Below, one piece after another: positions 48,517 through 56,943 of a stretch of DNA of 64,000 nucleotides. The position numbers were made by a program, and so were the translations under genes. Within the stretch, counting starts at the first letter, position 1. Each line of letters starts with the position of its first letter. The notes below the pieces were generated by a model, which saw only the letters and a list, made by a program, of their open reading frames with translations, ran no database searches and was not told the origin of the DNA. Location of the stretch: positions 1 to 64,000 of the forward strand of contig JOBE01000035.1 in assembly GCA_000717735.1 (NCBI GenBank). Direction: 5' to 3'. This DNA is from Streptomyces griseoluteus. Lineage in GTDB: Bacteria > Actinomycetota > Actinomycetes > Streptomycetales > Streptomycetaceae.

Positions 48517-49491
48517 ATGGGAGATGCCCATCGTGTCGTCGTCCTCGCCCTGGACGGGGTGTATCCCTTCGAACTGGGCATCCCCAGCCGGGTCTTCGGG
48601 TCGGCGGGCGGGCGCTACGAGGTCCTCACGTGTTCGGTGGACGGCCTGCCCGTCCAGACCAACGCCGACTTCTCGGTGACCGTCGCGCACGGGCCCGACG
48701 TGCTGCGTACGGCCGACACCGTGCTGCTGCCGCCGTTCGACACCTCGCTCATCTCCCGCGAACTGCCGCCGGGGTTCGCCGAGGCGCTGGCCTCCGTACC
48801 GGCGGGGGCGCGGCTCGTGTCCATCTGCACCGGGGCATTCCTCCTCGCCTCCGCCGGGCTGCTCGACGGGCGGCCCGCCACGACCCACTGGGCGCTCGCG
48901 GAGGTCTTCCGCTCGTGGTTCCCGAAGGTGGCCCTCGACCCGGACGTGCTCTTCGTCGACGACATCGACGTCCTGACGTCGGCCGGCGCCGGCTCGGGGG
49001 TGGACGTCTGTCTGCATCTCGTACGGAAGGACCACGGCGCCGCCGTCGCCAACCAGGTGGCACGGATGTGCGTCGTACCGCCGTGGCGGGACGGCGGGCA
49101 GGCCCAGTACATCGAGCGGCCCGTGCCCGAGACCACAACGAGCGGGACCTCGGCGACCCGCCAGTGGGCGCTGGAGAACCTGCGGGAACCGCTCGCCCTG
49201 AGCGAGCTCGCCGATCACGCCCGGATGAGCCTGCGGACGTTCGCCCGCCGGTTCAACGAGGAGGTCGGCATGAGCCCGGGGCGGTGGCTGATCCAGCAGC
49301 GGGTGGCCCGCGCCCGGCAGCTGCTCGAATCCACCGACCTCCCGGTGGACGACATCGCGGGAGAGGTCGGCTTCGCCACCGGGACGTCGCTGCGCCAGCA
49401 CCTCCATGCCGCCATCGGGGTCACTCCGCTCGCCTATCGGCGTACCTTCCGCGGCAGGGTGGGGGCGGTGGCCGGGGCGGCGGACGACTGA
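48517..49491 (+). CDS. GlxA family regulator (DJ-1/PfpI domain plus AraC HTH)
   Basis: A 324-aa regulator. The N-terminal DJ-1/PfpI-like domain (1-195) has the nucleophile-elbow sequence SICTGAFLLASAGLLDGRPATTHW; the C-terminal AraC domain (about 220-315) has both HTHs: LALSELADHARMSLRTFARRFNEEVGMSPGRWL and VDDIAGEVGFATGTSLRQHLHAAIGVTPLAYR. ATG 48517 has AAAGGG nine nt upstream. It is divergent from the quinone reductase and 206 nt before a free-standing DJ-1 protein; both probably are its targets. Confidence 0.92.
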   Translation: MGDAHRVVVLALDGVYPFELGIPSRVFGSAGGRYEVLTCSVDGLPVQTNADFSVTVAHGPDVLRTADTVLLPPFDTSLISRELPPGFAEALASVPAGARLVSICTGAFLLASAGLLDGRPATTHWALAEVFRSWFPKVALDPDVLFVDDIDVLTSAGAGSGVDVCLHLVRKDHGAAVANQVARMCVVPPWRDGGQAQYIERPVPETTTSGTSATRQWALENLREPLALSELADHARMSLRTFARRFNEEVGMSPGRWLIQQRVARARQLLESTDLPVDDIAGEVGFATGTSLRQHLHAAIGVTPLAYRRTFRGRVGAVAGAADD

Positions 49492-49545
49492 GTCTTTCCG
49501 CAGGCGGGAGGCGTGCCCTATTCCCCGGAACCCATCGGACTTCCC

Positions 49546-49556
49546 ATGGCAGCCAT
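49546..49556. promoter_or_regulatory. Palindrome upstream of the DJ-1/PfpI gene
   Basis: ATGGC-A-GCCAT is a perfect palindrome in the 206-bp gap before the DJ-1 gene and shares its half-site with the operator at 48418-48433. Confidence 0.4.
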
Positions 49557-49697
49557 TGGATTCCTCATTGGAAAGCCCTCCGGATCGGGGCTACGTTCGA
49601 GGACATCGCCACACCGACGGCCTCGGACCGAGACGCCGGATGTGCGACGACCGCGCTTCGGGCCGGCCCCTGGCCCGTACCTCCCGGGAGAACCCAC

Positions 49698-50393
49698 ATG
49701 CCCAAGATCCTTTTCGTGATGACCGGCGCCGACCACTGGACCCTGGCCGACGGCACGAAGCACCCGACCGGCTTCTGGGCCGAGGAGGCCGCCGCCCCGT
49801 ACGAGGCGTTCACGGCCGCCGGGTACGAGGTCGTCGTCGCCACTCCCGGCGGTGTCGTGCCCACCGTCGACAAGAGCAGCCTCGCCCCGGAGGTCAACGG
49901 CGGCCAGGAGGGCGCCGACAAGATCGCCGCCACGCTCGACTCGTTCATCGCGCTCCAGCGGCCGGTCCGCCTCGACGACGTGGACCTCGCCGACTACGCG
50001 GCCGTCTTCTACCCGGGCGGCCACGGCCCCATGGAGGACCTCGCCGTCGACGCGACCTCGGGCAGGCTGCTGACCGAGGCGCTGCGTTCCGGCAGGCCGC
50101 TGGCGGTCGTCTGCCACGGCCCGGCCGCCCTTCTCGCCGCCACGGACGCCGACGGCGCGAACGCCTTCGCCGGCTACCGCGTCGCCGCCTTCACCAACGA
50201 CGAGGAGACGCAGTCCGGTTTCGCCGACAAGGCGAAGTGGCTCCTGGAGAGCCGCCTCGTCGAGGCCGGCGTCGACGTCCGGGTGGGCGAGCCGTGGGCG
50301 CCGAACGTGGTCGTCGACCGCAACCTCATCACCGGTCAGAACCCCGCCTCCTCCGCCCCGCTCGCCGCCGAGGTCCTCAAGACCCTGCGCTGA
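49698..50393 (+). CDS. DJ-1/PfpI family protein (type 1 glutamine amidotransferase domain)
   Basis: A 231-aa protein close to the Hsp31-type glyoxalase/chaperone group. The nucleophile is C139 in AVVCHGPAALL with H140 next to it, and E30 (FWAEE) is the conserved acid. The N-terminus (MPKILFVMTGADHWTLADGTKHPTGFWAEE) is typical. ATG 49698 follows CGGGAG. Members remove methylglyoxal or protect proteins; with the quinone reductase and GlxA-type regulator this looks like a small electrophile-stress cassette. Confidence 0.9.
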   Translation: MPKILFVMTGADHWTLADGTKHPTGFWAEEAAAPYEAFTAAGYEVVVATPGGVVPTVDKSSLAPEVNGGQEGADKIAATLDSFIALQRPVRLDDVDLADYAAVFYPGGHGPMEDLAVDATSGRLLTEALRSGRPLAVVCHGPAALLAATDADGANAFAGYRVAAFTNDEETQSGFADKAKWLLESRLVEAGVDVRVGEPWAPNVVVDRNLITGQNPASSAPLAAEVLKTLR

Positions 50394-50401
50394 GGATCTC
50401 C

Positions 50402-50434
50402 CGGCTGCCCGTACGGCTGTCGTACGGGCAGCCG
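50402..50434. terminator. Terminator hairpin after the DJ-1 gene
   Basis: CGGCTGCCCGTACG, five-base loop, and the perfect 14-bp complement CGTACGGGCAGCCG. Confidence 0.88.
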
Positions 50435-50502
50435 CCGCGCCGCCGCACCACCCGGTCACCGTTCCACCGACCGCGCCATCAGGAAGGCCGTAGTCTTGCG
50501 AG

Positions 50503-51462
50503 GTGAGGCATACGGATTCCGATGGGTCGGCCGGTGGTGGTACGCGCCCGCCGACGGCGGCGGCGCCCGTGGCGGACCTGAATCTGCTGCGTACCTTCCT
50601 CGCGGTGTACCGCTCCGGCTCGTTCACCGCCGCCGCCGGACTCCTGGGGCTCTCGCAGCCCACGGTGACCACCCAGATCCGCGCCCTGGAGCGGCAGACG
50701 GGCCGGGAGCTGTTCGAACGCCTGCCGCGCGGCGTCGCCCCGACCCCGGTCGCCCACGACCTCGCGGCCCACGTCGCCGCACCGCTCGACGCGCTCGCCG
50801 CCGCGGCCGGTCATGACGGCGCGGCGCACGAGCGGACCGCCCCCGTCCACCTGGCGGGCCCCGCCGAACTGCTCTGCACCCGCGTCCTCCCGGCCCTGGC
50901 CCCGCTGGCGGCGGACGGGGTACGGCTCCGCGTCACCCCGGGCCTGACGGAGCCGCTCCTCGACGAACTGCGCGCGGGGCGCCATGACCTGGTGATCGCG
51001 ACCTTCCGGCCGCGGGGCCGGGCCCTGACGGCCGTACCGCTGATGGACGAGGAGTTCGCGCTGGTCGCCGCACCCGCCTGGGCAGAGCTCCTCGGGCGAC
51101 GGCCGGCCGAGGAGTGGCCTGCCGCGCTGCACGGCGTCCCGCTGGTCACGTACGCGGAGGATCTGCCGATCGCCCGCCGCTACTGGCGGCACGTCTTCGG
51201 CGCCCGGCTGTCCCGCTCCGCCGCCGTGACCGTCCCCGACCTGCGCGGCGTCCTGGCGGCGGTGGTCGCGGGAGCCGGCTTCACCGTCCTGCCGCGCTAT
51301 CTCTGCGAGGCCGAACTGTCCTCCGGCGCCCTCGTCGTCCTCCACCATCCGGACGATCCGCCCATCAACACCGCCTACCTCGTTCAGCGCCCGGGCCGGG
51401 CGACCGGTTCCGATGTCGCGCGCGTCCGCGACGCGCTGGTCGAGGCGGGTCGCGCCTGGTGA
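50503..51462 (+). CDS. LysR family transcriptional regulator
   Basis: A 319-aa LysR-type regulator. HTH: LNLLRTFLAVYRSGSFTAAAGLLGLSQPTVTTQIRALERQTGRELFERLPRG (about residues 26-77), then the effector domain. GTG 50503 gives a 24-residue lead before the HTH; a TAGTCT box ends six nt before this GTG, which fits a leaderless transcript. GTG 50572 is the alternative start. Its 3' end overlaps the P-type ATPase gene on the other strand by 79 nt. Target unknown. Confidence 0.85.
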   Translation: MRHTDSDGSAGGGTRPPTAAAPVADLNLLRTFLAVYRSGSFTAAAGLLGLSQPTVTTQIRALERQTGRELFERLPRGVAPTPVAHDLAAHVAAPLDALAAAAGHDGAAHERTAPVHLAGPAELLCTRVLPALAPLAADGVRLRVTPGLTEPLLDELRAGRHDLVIATFRPRGRALTAVPLMDEEFALVAAPAWAELLGRRPAEEWPAALHGVPLVTYAEDLPIARRYWRHVFGARLSRSAAVTVPDLRGVLAAVVAGAGFTVLPRYLCEAELSSGALVVLHHPDDPPINTAYLVQRPGRATGSDVARVRDALVEAGRAW

Positions 51463-53477
51463 TCCGCGTCGGCGGCGGCCCGGCGCCAGGCGGCCTCGCG
51501 GAGCAGGCGCAGGCCGTTGAGTCCGACGAGGACGGTGGAGCCCTCGTGGCCGAGGACGCCGAGGGGTAGCGGCAGGGTGCCCAGGAGGTCCCAGAGCACC
51601 AGGGCGGTGATGAACACGCCCGCGATGACGAGGTTCTGCACGACGAGCCCGCGGGCGCGGCGGGAGAGCGCGACGACCGTGGGGACGGTGGCGAGTTCGT
51701 CGCGGACGATCACCGCGTCAGCGGTCTCCAGGGCCAGGTCGGAACCGGCGCGTCCCATGGCGATGCCGGTGTGGGCGGCGGCCAGAGCGGGCGCGTCGTT
51801 GACGCCGTCGCCGATCGCCAGGACCTTGCGTCCGGCCTGCTCCTGCTCCTGGACGGCGGCGACCTTGTCCTGGGGCAGGAGTCCGGCGCGGACGTCGGTG
51901 ATGCCGACGTCGGCGGCCAGCCGGGCGGCGGCGCGCGGGTTGTCGCCGGTGAGGAGCATCGGCGGGGTGCCGGTCAGTCCGGTGAGGGCGGCGACGGTCG
52001 CGGCGGCGTCGGGGCGCAGCCGGTCGGCGATGCCGAGGACACCGGCCGGTACGCCGTTCACCCTGACCAGTACGGCGGTGTGGCCTTCGGCCTCCAGATC
52101 GCCCGCCACGGCGGCGGCGCGGGCGGAGGGCGCGTCCTCGGCCCCCCGCAGGAGCCGGGCGGGCGCGCCGACCTCGACCAGGTCGCCGCCGACGGTGGCG
52201 GTGACGCCGAGGCCGGGCGTGGAGCCGAAGTCCCGGGCGGACGCGAGCTGTCGGCCGCGGGCGTGGGCGGCCTGGACGATCGCGCGGGCGAGCGGGTGCT
52301 CGCTGGGGTGCTCGGCGGCGGCCGCGAGGGCGAGCAGCCGGTCCTGGGCGGCACCGCTCTCGTGCGGCTCCTGCTCGCGCTCGTACTGATCGGAATCCGC
52401 CGTGCTCAGGACGCGGACGGCCGTGACGCGCGGGGTGCCCTCGGTCAGCGTGCCGGTCTTGTCCATGGCCACCGCGTCGACCTGTCCGAGGCGCTCCATC
52501 ACGACGGCGGACTTCACGAGCACACCGTGCCGGCCGGCGTTCGCGAGGGCGGAGAGCAGCGGCGGCATGGTGGCCAGGACCACGGCGCACGGCGAGGCGA
52601 CGATCATGAAGGTCATCGCGCGCAGCAGGGCGGAGGTCAGCTCCGCGCCGAACGCCAGGGGGACGAGGAAGACGGCCAGGGTGGCCGCGACCATGCCGAG
52701 CGAGTACCGCTGTTCGACCTTCTCGATGAACAGCTGGGTGGGGGCCTTGGTCTCGGAGGCCTCCTCCACCATCCGTACGATCCGGGCGATCACCGAGTCG
52801 GAGGCGTCCCGCCCGACCACGACACGCAGCGCGCCGGTGCCGTTGAGGGTGCCCGCGAAGACCTCGTCGCCGGTCTCCTTGACGACGGGCAGGGGTTCGC
52901 CGGTGATGGTGGCCTGGTCGACCTCGCTCGCCCCCTCGGTGACGCGGCCGTCGGCACCGACGCGCTCGCCGGGGCGGATGACGATGACGTCCCCGACGAC
53001 GAGGTCCCCGGTCGGCACGCTCTCCTCGGTGCCGTCGTCGAGGAGCCGGGTGGCGGTGGTGGGGGCGAGGTCGAGCAGTCCGCGGACGGAGTCGGCGGTA
53101 CGGGCGGTGGCGAGCGCCTCCAGGGCGCCGGAGGTCGCGAAGATGACGATGAGGAGTGCCCCGTCGAGGACCTGCCCGATGGAGGCGGCGCCGAGGGCGG
53201 CGACCACCATCAGCAGGTCGACGTCCAGGGTCTTGTCCTTGAGGGCCTTCAGGCCCTCCCATGCCGGTTCCCATCCACCGGTGAGGTAGGTGGCGGCGAA
53301 CAGCGGGCCCCATGTCCACGCCGGGGCGCCGAGGAGGTCCAGGGGCAGGCCGATCAGGAACAGCACCAGGGCGGCCAGGGCCCAGCGGGCCTCGGGGAGC
53401 GCCAGGACGCGGGTGCGGCGCCGCGCGGACGCCGTGCCGGTGGAGGCCGGGGCGGGCTTGGTCAGTGTGGAGGCCAT
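51384..53477 (-). CDS. P1B-4-type heavy-metal translocating ATPase (Co/Ni/Fe efflux)
   Basis: A 697-aa metal pump. It has TGEP (192-195), the membrane motif SPC (295-297) in place of CPC, phosphorylation site DKTGT (339-343), HP in EHPLA, TGDN and GDGVNDAPAL. H644-EGST in the last membrane segment together with SPC is the signature of subgroup P1B-4, which exports Co, Fe or Ni. There is no N-terminal CXXC metal-binding domain, also usual in this subgroup. The divergent gene is an NmtR-type repressor, as with mycobacterial ctpJ, so cobalt or nickel efflux is likely. The tail (ARPASTSASRTRATSEPVARPGR) overlaps the LysR gene. Confidence 0.93.
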   Translation of the reverse strand: MASTLTKPAPASTGTASARRRTRVLALPEARWALAALVLFLIGLPLDLLGAPAWTWGPLFAATYLTGGWEPAWEGLKALKDKTLDVDLLMVVAALGAASIGQVLDGALLIVIFATSGALEALATARTADSVRGLLDLAPTTATRLLDDGTEESVPTGDLVVGDVIVIRPGERVGADGRVTEGASEVDQATITGEPLPVVKETGDEVFAGTLNGTGALRVVVGRDASDSVIARIVRMVEEASETKAPTQLFIEKVEQRYSLGMVAATLAVFLVPLAFGAELTSALLRAMTFMIVASPCAVVLATMPPLLSALANAGRHGVLVKSAVVMERLGQVDAVAMDKTGTLTEGTPRVTAVRVLSTADSDQYEREQEPHESGAAQDRLLALAAAAEHPSEHPLARAIVQAAHARGRQLASARDFGSTPGLGVTATVGGDLVEVGAPARLLRGAEDAPSARAAAVAGDLEAEGHTAVLVRVNGVPAGVLGIADRLRPDAAATVAALTGLTGTPPMLLTGDNPRAAARLAADVGITDVRAGLLPQDKVAAVQEQEQAGRKVLAIGDGVNDAPALAAAHTGIAMGRAGSDLALETADAVIVRDELATVPTVVALSRRARGLVVQNLVIAGVFITALVLWDLLGTLPLPLGVLGHEGSTVLVGLNGLRLLREAAWRRAAADADHQARPASTSASRTRATSEPVARPGR

Positions 53478-53533
53478 GGCAAAGGGAGTCCTTCACGGGG
53501 AGGAGTCGTACAGCACCACCGTACAGGAATACT

Positions 53534-53547
53534 TGAACATCTATTCA
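53534..53547. promoter_or_regulatory. ArsR/SmtB-type operator
   Basis: TGAACATCTATTCA contains TGAA-N6-TTCA, the core of the 12-2-12 operators of the ArsR/SmtB family. It lies in the 97-bp gap between the divergent ATPase and nmtR genes. Confidence 0.7.
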
Positions 53548-53574
53548 TGCATTGGTTTCCGTAGGATGGGGCCC

Positions 53575-53946
53575 ATGGGCCACGGAGTGAACGCACCGGA
53601 CAGCAGCACGACCCCGCGCACCCGCCTGACCAGCGAGAACGCACAGCAGGTCGCGACCACTCTGCAGGCGCTGTCCACACCGTCACGGCTCCTGATCCTC
53701 GCCCGCCTCCGCGAGGGGCCCTGCGCGGCGACCGAACTGGCGGCCGCCGTCGGCATGGAACAGTCCGCCTGCTCCCACCAGCTGCGCCTGCTGCGCAACC
53801 TGGGCCTCGTCACCGGCACCCGCGAGGGGCGCTCCGTCGTCTACGCGCTCCACGACGACCACGTCGCCGGCCTCCTCGACCAGGCCCTCTACCACGTGGA
53901 ACACCTCCGCCTCGGCATGACGGACACGGTCCCCGGGGCGAGTTGA
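53575..53946 (+). CDS. nmtR: NmtR-type ArsR family metal-responsive repressor
   Basis: A 123-aa ArsR/SmtB repressor closely similar to M. tuberculosis NmtR (Ni/Co sensor). The N-terminus MGHGV is conserved; in NmtR the free amino group of Gly2 and His3 bind metal. The alpha5 ligands D91, H93, H104, H107 of NmtR align to D94, H96, H107 and H110 here. HTH: EQSACSHQLRLLRNLGLVTGTREGRSVVYAL. The start MGHG is set by this match; upstream in-frame ATGs would block the N-terminal ligand. It represses the divergent P1B-4 ATPase through the TGAA-N6-TTCA site. Confidence 0.93.
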   Translation: MGHGVNAPDSSTTPRTRLTSENAQQVATTLQALSTPSRLLILARLREGPCAATELAAAVGMEQSACSHQLRLLRNLGLVTGTREGRSVVYALHDDHVAGLLDQALYHVEHLRLGMTDTVPGAS

Positions 53947-54011
53947 CGCCGGGTCAGCCGAAACCCCAGACCGCGCCCCGCGCGGCCGGGGCATGGCGTA
54001 CCACCACGCGG

Positions 54012-54046
54012 GAGGCCGGTTCACGGTACGCCCGTGAACCGGCCTC
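54012..54046. terminator. Bidirectional terminator hairpin
   Basis: GAGGCCGGTTCACGG (54012-54026) and its perfect 15-bp complement (54032-54046) lie between nmtR and the next gene, which converges. Confidence 0.88.
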
Positions 54047-54075
54047 GCGCGTCAGCTGTGCGGCGGGCGGGCGCG

Positions 54076-55311
54076 TCAGGCGCTGTCCGCCGCGCCCGTC
54101 GGCCTGGTGTGCCGGACCAAGACCGAGCCGGCCAGGGCAACCACGGCCGCGGCACACAACAGGGTGATCGCCTTCGCCGCGGAGAACGACGAGCCGAGGC
54201 TGCTGTTCAGCAGATCGACGCTACGGGCGCTCGCGAGCGCGTGGAGCGCGATGAGGCCGATGGCGAGGCCCGCGGCGGCGGCCCAGACGATCATGGTGTC
54301 CCGTACCGCGAGCCAGAGGCCACAGACCAGGCAGAGCACGGTGACGACCACGGACAGCGTCTCCGCCTGGGCGCCCGACCGCACTCCGGCGAGGTCCGTG
54401 GGCAGCTGGATGAAGCCGCAGACGATGAGCGCGACGGCCGCCGGCCAGCGGAGCGCCGACCTGAGGGCCGGGGAGACGGTGTGACTGCCGGGGCCGACTG
54501 CCAGGGCGCCGTCCAGGGCCGACCTGGACTTCTTCGCAGGCCCTCGCGCTCGTTTCGGGGAGGCGGTGACGACCGGGACGCCGTCCTTGCCGGCCTTCAC
54601 ACGGCCGTCCTCGCCGGCCCCGGCCCTCCGCTCCTCGGCGTCGCCCCCACCGGCGGTGGAGCGCCAGTCGCTGCTGTCGGCGCCGAGGATGCCCACCAGT
54701 TGCACCACGTCCTCGATCGGCCGGCCCACGGCCGCGGCGCGCAGCGTGGTCTCGGCCTGCTGGAGGTCGTACCCCGACTCGTTGAGCAGCGCGAGCAGTT
54801 GCCGCACCTCGTCCAGGGGGCGGGACACGGCGGCCGCGCGCAGCGCCACGTCGGCGGGGCTGGACAGCTGGCCGGTCTCCTGGAGCCGGGCCACCAGGGA
54901 GGCGACCTCCTCCACGGGACGCTCGGTCGCCGCGGTCGACAGGAGGGTACGTATCGCCTCGTCGCCGGACTCGGTCGGGGCGTCCGGCTCCTCCGGGGCG
55001 GCCTTCCTGTCCACCGCGGGCTCGGCCTTCGGGCCCACCGGGGGCTCGGGCTTCTCGGTCGCCGTCGGTATGACCTCGTCGGGATACACGGGGCCGATCG
55101 GAGCCGCCGCCACGACGGGGACACTGGTCGCCGTCGTTGCGGCGGTCGGCCGGGCGGCAGGCGTGGTGGGCGGGACTGGGGTATACGGCGTACTGGGAGC
55201 CGCGTGCGGGGGTACGGCGGCGAACCCGGAGTCCGGCGCCTTGGCGGACCCGGCTGTCCGCTCGTTCTCGTCTTCCGCCGGATTGGTACTGAAGAGGTGG
55301 TCGGGGGTCAT
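54076..55311 (-). CDS. Hypothetical membrane protein with helical repeats and four transmembrane helices
   Basis: A 411-aa protein of unknown function. The first 110 residues are Pro/Ala/Thr-rich and disordered. Residues 110-225 hold three related helical units (IRTLLSTAATERPVEEVASLVARLQ; VALRAAAVSRPLDEVRQLLALLN; TTLRAAAVGRPIEDVVQLVGIL), each with a RP(V/L/I)(E/D)EV core. A basic linker leads to four hydrophobic helices at the C-terminus. So the repeats face the cytosol. I know this design from other Streptomyces proteins but not its function. The AGTGCGCACT palindrome upstream may regulate it. Confidence 0.82.
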   Translation of the reverse strand: MTPDHLFSTNPAEDENERTAGSAKAPDSGFAAVPPHAAPSTPYTPVPPTTPAARPTAATTATSVPVVAAAPIGPVYPDEVIPTATEKPEPPVGPKAEPAVDRKAAPEEPDAPTESGDEAIRTLLSTAATERPVEEVASLVARLQETGQLSSPADVALRAAAVSRPLDEVRQLLALLNESGYDLQQAETTLRAAAVGRPIEDVVQLVGILGADSSDWRSTAGGGDAEERRAGAGEDGRVKAGKDGVPVVTASPKRARGPAKKSRSALDGALAVGPGSHTVSPALRSALRWPAAVALIVCGFIQLPTDLAGVRSGAQAETLSVVVTVLCLVCGLWLAVRDTMIVWAAAAGLAIGLIALHALASARSVDLLNSSLGSSFSAAKAITLLCAAAVVALAGSVLVRHTRPTGAADSA

Positions 55312-55398
55312 GTCGCGGGCTCCGTTCGTGGAACATCCGGTAGGCGTCCACCGTGTCTGTCTCGTGTTGCGCCATCACGCGCACACTTGATTACCAAT

Positions 55399-55408
55399 AG
55401 TGCGCACT
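55399..55408. promoter_or_regulatory. Perfect palindrome upstream of the helical-repeat gene
   Basis: AGTGCGCACT lies about 90 nt before the start of the 54076-55311 gene. TGCGCCATC occurs in direct repeat at both ends of this AT-richer stretch (about 55371 and 55419). Probably part of its promoter or operator. Confidence 0.35.
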
Positions 55409-55460
55409 TTGTGACACTGCGCCATCCGAGATGGTCCCCGCTGGGCCGATCGGGCGAAAA

Positions 55461-55497
55461 GGGTCCCCTCCCGCGGAAGTTCCGCGGTAGAGGACCC
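55461..55497. terminator. Terminator hairpin after the VOC gene
   Basis: GGGTCC...CCGCGGA-AGT-TCCGCGG...GGACCC: nested stems a few bases beyond the VOC gene stop. Confidence 0.8.
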
Positions 55498-55509
55498 GGG
55501 CTCCCGGAT

Positions 55510-56319
55510 TCAGCTCTCCGACGGGGTGAGCACCACGAAGTCCGCGTTCGACGGGTCGAGGCAGACGGCCAGGCGGCCGACGCCTTCCGCGTCCTCCGGC
55601 CCCATCTGCACGCTGCCCCCGTTCCCGGTGACCTTGGCGACCGCGGCGTCACAGTCGGCGACGGCGAAGACCGGGTGCCAGTACGGCCGCCCGTTCGTCA
55701 GCGCGAGGTCCTCCTGGCGGAGCTCCATGAGGCCACCGTGCATACGTTCTTCGGGAAGCCCGGCGGGCGTGATGAGGGAGTACGTACCTCCGCCGCCGGG
55801 CGCCGGCATGTCGGTGAACCGCCAGCCGAGGACGGTGCCGTAGAACTCCTTCGCGGCCGCGGCGTCGCTCGTGTACAGCTCGGTCCAGGACAGCGAGCCC
55901 GGCTGGTCCACGAGGTCGACGCCCTTGTTCGTACCGGGCTGCCAGACGGCGAACTCGCCCCCCGTCGGGTCGCTGTACTGCGCCATCCGGCCCCACTCGT
56001 CGAGGTCCCTCGGCGGCACCCGCACCCTGCCGCCCCCGTTCTGCACGGCCCGGGTCGTGGCGTCCGCGTCGGTGACGCAGTAGTAGATCATCCAGGCCGA
56101 GCGCGCGCCCGCCTCGGTGAGCTTGCCGAGCCCGGCGACGACCTTGCCGTCCTTCCGGAACATCCCGCCTTCCATCTCCTCCCCCTCCCCCGGTCCCTCC
56201 CCCATGGACTCGTACTCCCACCCCAGCACCGCGCCGTAGAACGCCGCGGCGGCCGGGACGTCCGGGGCGCCGAGGTCCAGCCAACAGGGGGAGCCGGGGG
56301 CGAAGTCAGTGGTGATCAC
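55510..56319 (-). CDS. VOC family protein with two glyoxalase-like domains
   Basis: A 269-aa protein made of two vicinal-oxygen-chelate units (about 1-125 and 135-265): CWLDLGAPDVPAAAAFYGAVLGWEY and SWTELYTSDAAAAKEFYGTVLGWRF each start one unit; RMAQYSDPTGGEFAVWQ and RLAVCLDPSNADFVVLTP each end one. It resembles the 27-kDa antigen Cfp30B-type hydroxylase-like proteins of actinobacteria. GTG 56319 has AAAGGG at seven nt. Substrate unknown. Confidence 0.88.
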   Translation of the reverse strand: MITTDFAPGSPCWLDLGAPDVPAAAAFYGAVLGWEYESMGEGPGEGEEMEGGMFRKDGKVVAGLGKLTEAGARSAWMIYYCVTDADATTRAVQNGGGRVRVPPRDLDEWGRMAQYSDPTGGEFAVWQPGTNKGVDLVDQPGSLSWTELYTSDAAAAKEFYGTVLGWRFTDMPAPGGGGTYSLITPAGLPEERMHGGLMELRQEDLALTNGRPYWHPVFAVADCDAAVAKVTGNGGSVQMGPEDAEGVGRLAVCLDPSNADFVVLTPSES

Positions 56320-56562
56320 AGCGATTCCCTTTCGTAGATCAGGTGTCACCTCAGCGTGACATCCGGCCCTGACACCTGCCCGTCGGCCGGTCCCGGTGTC
56401 AGGCCGGGAGGGGTGGGCCTCGTACACCAGGGCGACTCCCAGGGGCATGCGGGTGGCTGTGCCGTACGGAGGCGCCCCACCGCTCCGTCACGACAGGTGG
56501 CGAGGGTGTGCACGTCACATCGACGGGTGTCACGTTTCGGTGGGCTGCGGTGTCTTGGGGGC
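56320..56562. other. Intergenic between VOC gene and the pseudogene scar
   Basis: 243 bases with no convincing gene. They carry the leftward VOC promoter and, at the right end, the remains of the oxidoreductase promoter. GTGTCA occurs several times (56344, 56394, 56528) without clear order. Confidence 0.35.
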
Positions 56563-56721
56563 ATGACGGAAGACAGCTCACCCCACAACAAGGTCGTCGT
56601 GACCGGTGGCGGTTACGCCGGAACGCTCGCGTCCCATCGGCCGCGGATGCGCTCCGGCGTGGACATCACCTTGGTCAGCGCCCACCGTCGGGAGGCGCGA
56701 AAGCCGGGTTCCTCGATCTGA
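56563..56721 (+). pseudogene. N-terminal fragment of an NAD(P)/FAD-dependent oxidoreductase
   Basis: Encodes 52 residues, MTEDSSPHNKVVVTGGGYAGTLASHRPRMRSGVDITLVSAHRREARK..., and then a stop. It is the start of an NDH-2-like flavoprotein with its first GxGxxG (VTGGGYAG) and strand (DITLV); the remaining 350 or so residues are missing. Full-length relatives stand next to an ECF sigma gene, whose fragment follows here. Confidence 0.7.
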
Positions 56722-56780
56722 CCCAGGGGCGGTCCACGTCCGGAGCAGCCGGCCGCCGCGCCGCGGGGAGTCACGTCGCC

Positions 56781-56940
56781 ATGACCACCGACGAGCATGC
56801 CGAGCGGTTCGTCCTGCTGCGGCCGCTGCTGTTCACGATCGCCTACGAGATGCTCGGCTCGGCGACCGAGTCCGACGACGTGCTGCAGGACAGCTACCTG
56901 CGGTGGGCCGAGGTGGACCTCGCGACGGTGCGGGACACCA
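56781..56940 (+). pseudogene. N-terminal fragment of an ECF (SigJ/ECF41-type) sigma factor
   Basis: Starting at ATG 56781: MTTDEHAERFVLLRPLLFTIAYEMLGSATESDDVLQDSYLRWAEVDLATVRDT, the sigma region 2 beginning of an ECF41-like factor. The match stops at about 56940; the rest of region 2, region 4 and the SnoaL-like tail are gone. The frame remains open without similarity. Confidence 0.7.
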
Positions 56941-56943
56941 ATA

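Noticed and set aside
47481..49697. Long plus-strand extension upstream of the DJ-1 gene
   Set aside because: It is antisense to the quinone reductase and out of frame with the GlxA gene; the DJ-1 protein begins at ATG 49698 by family match.
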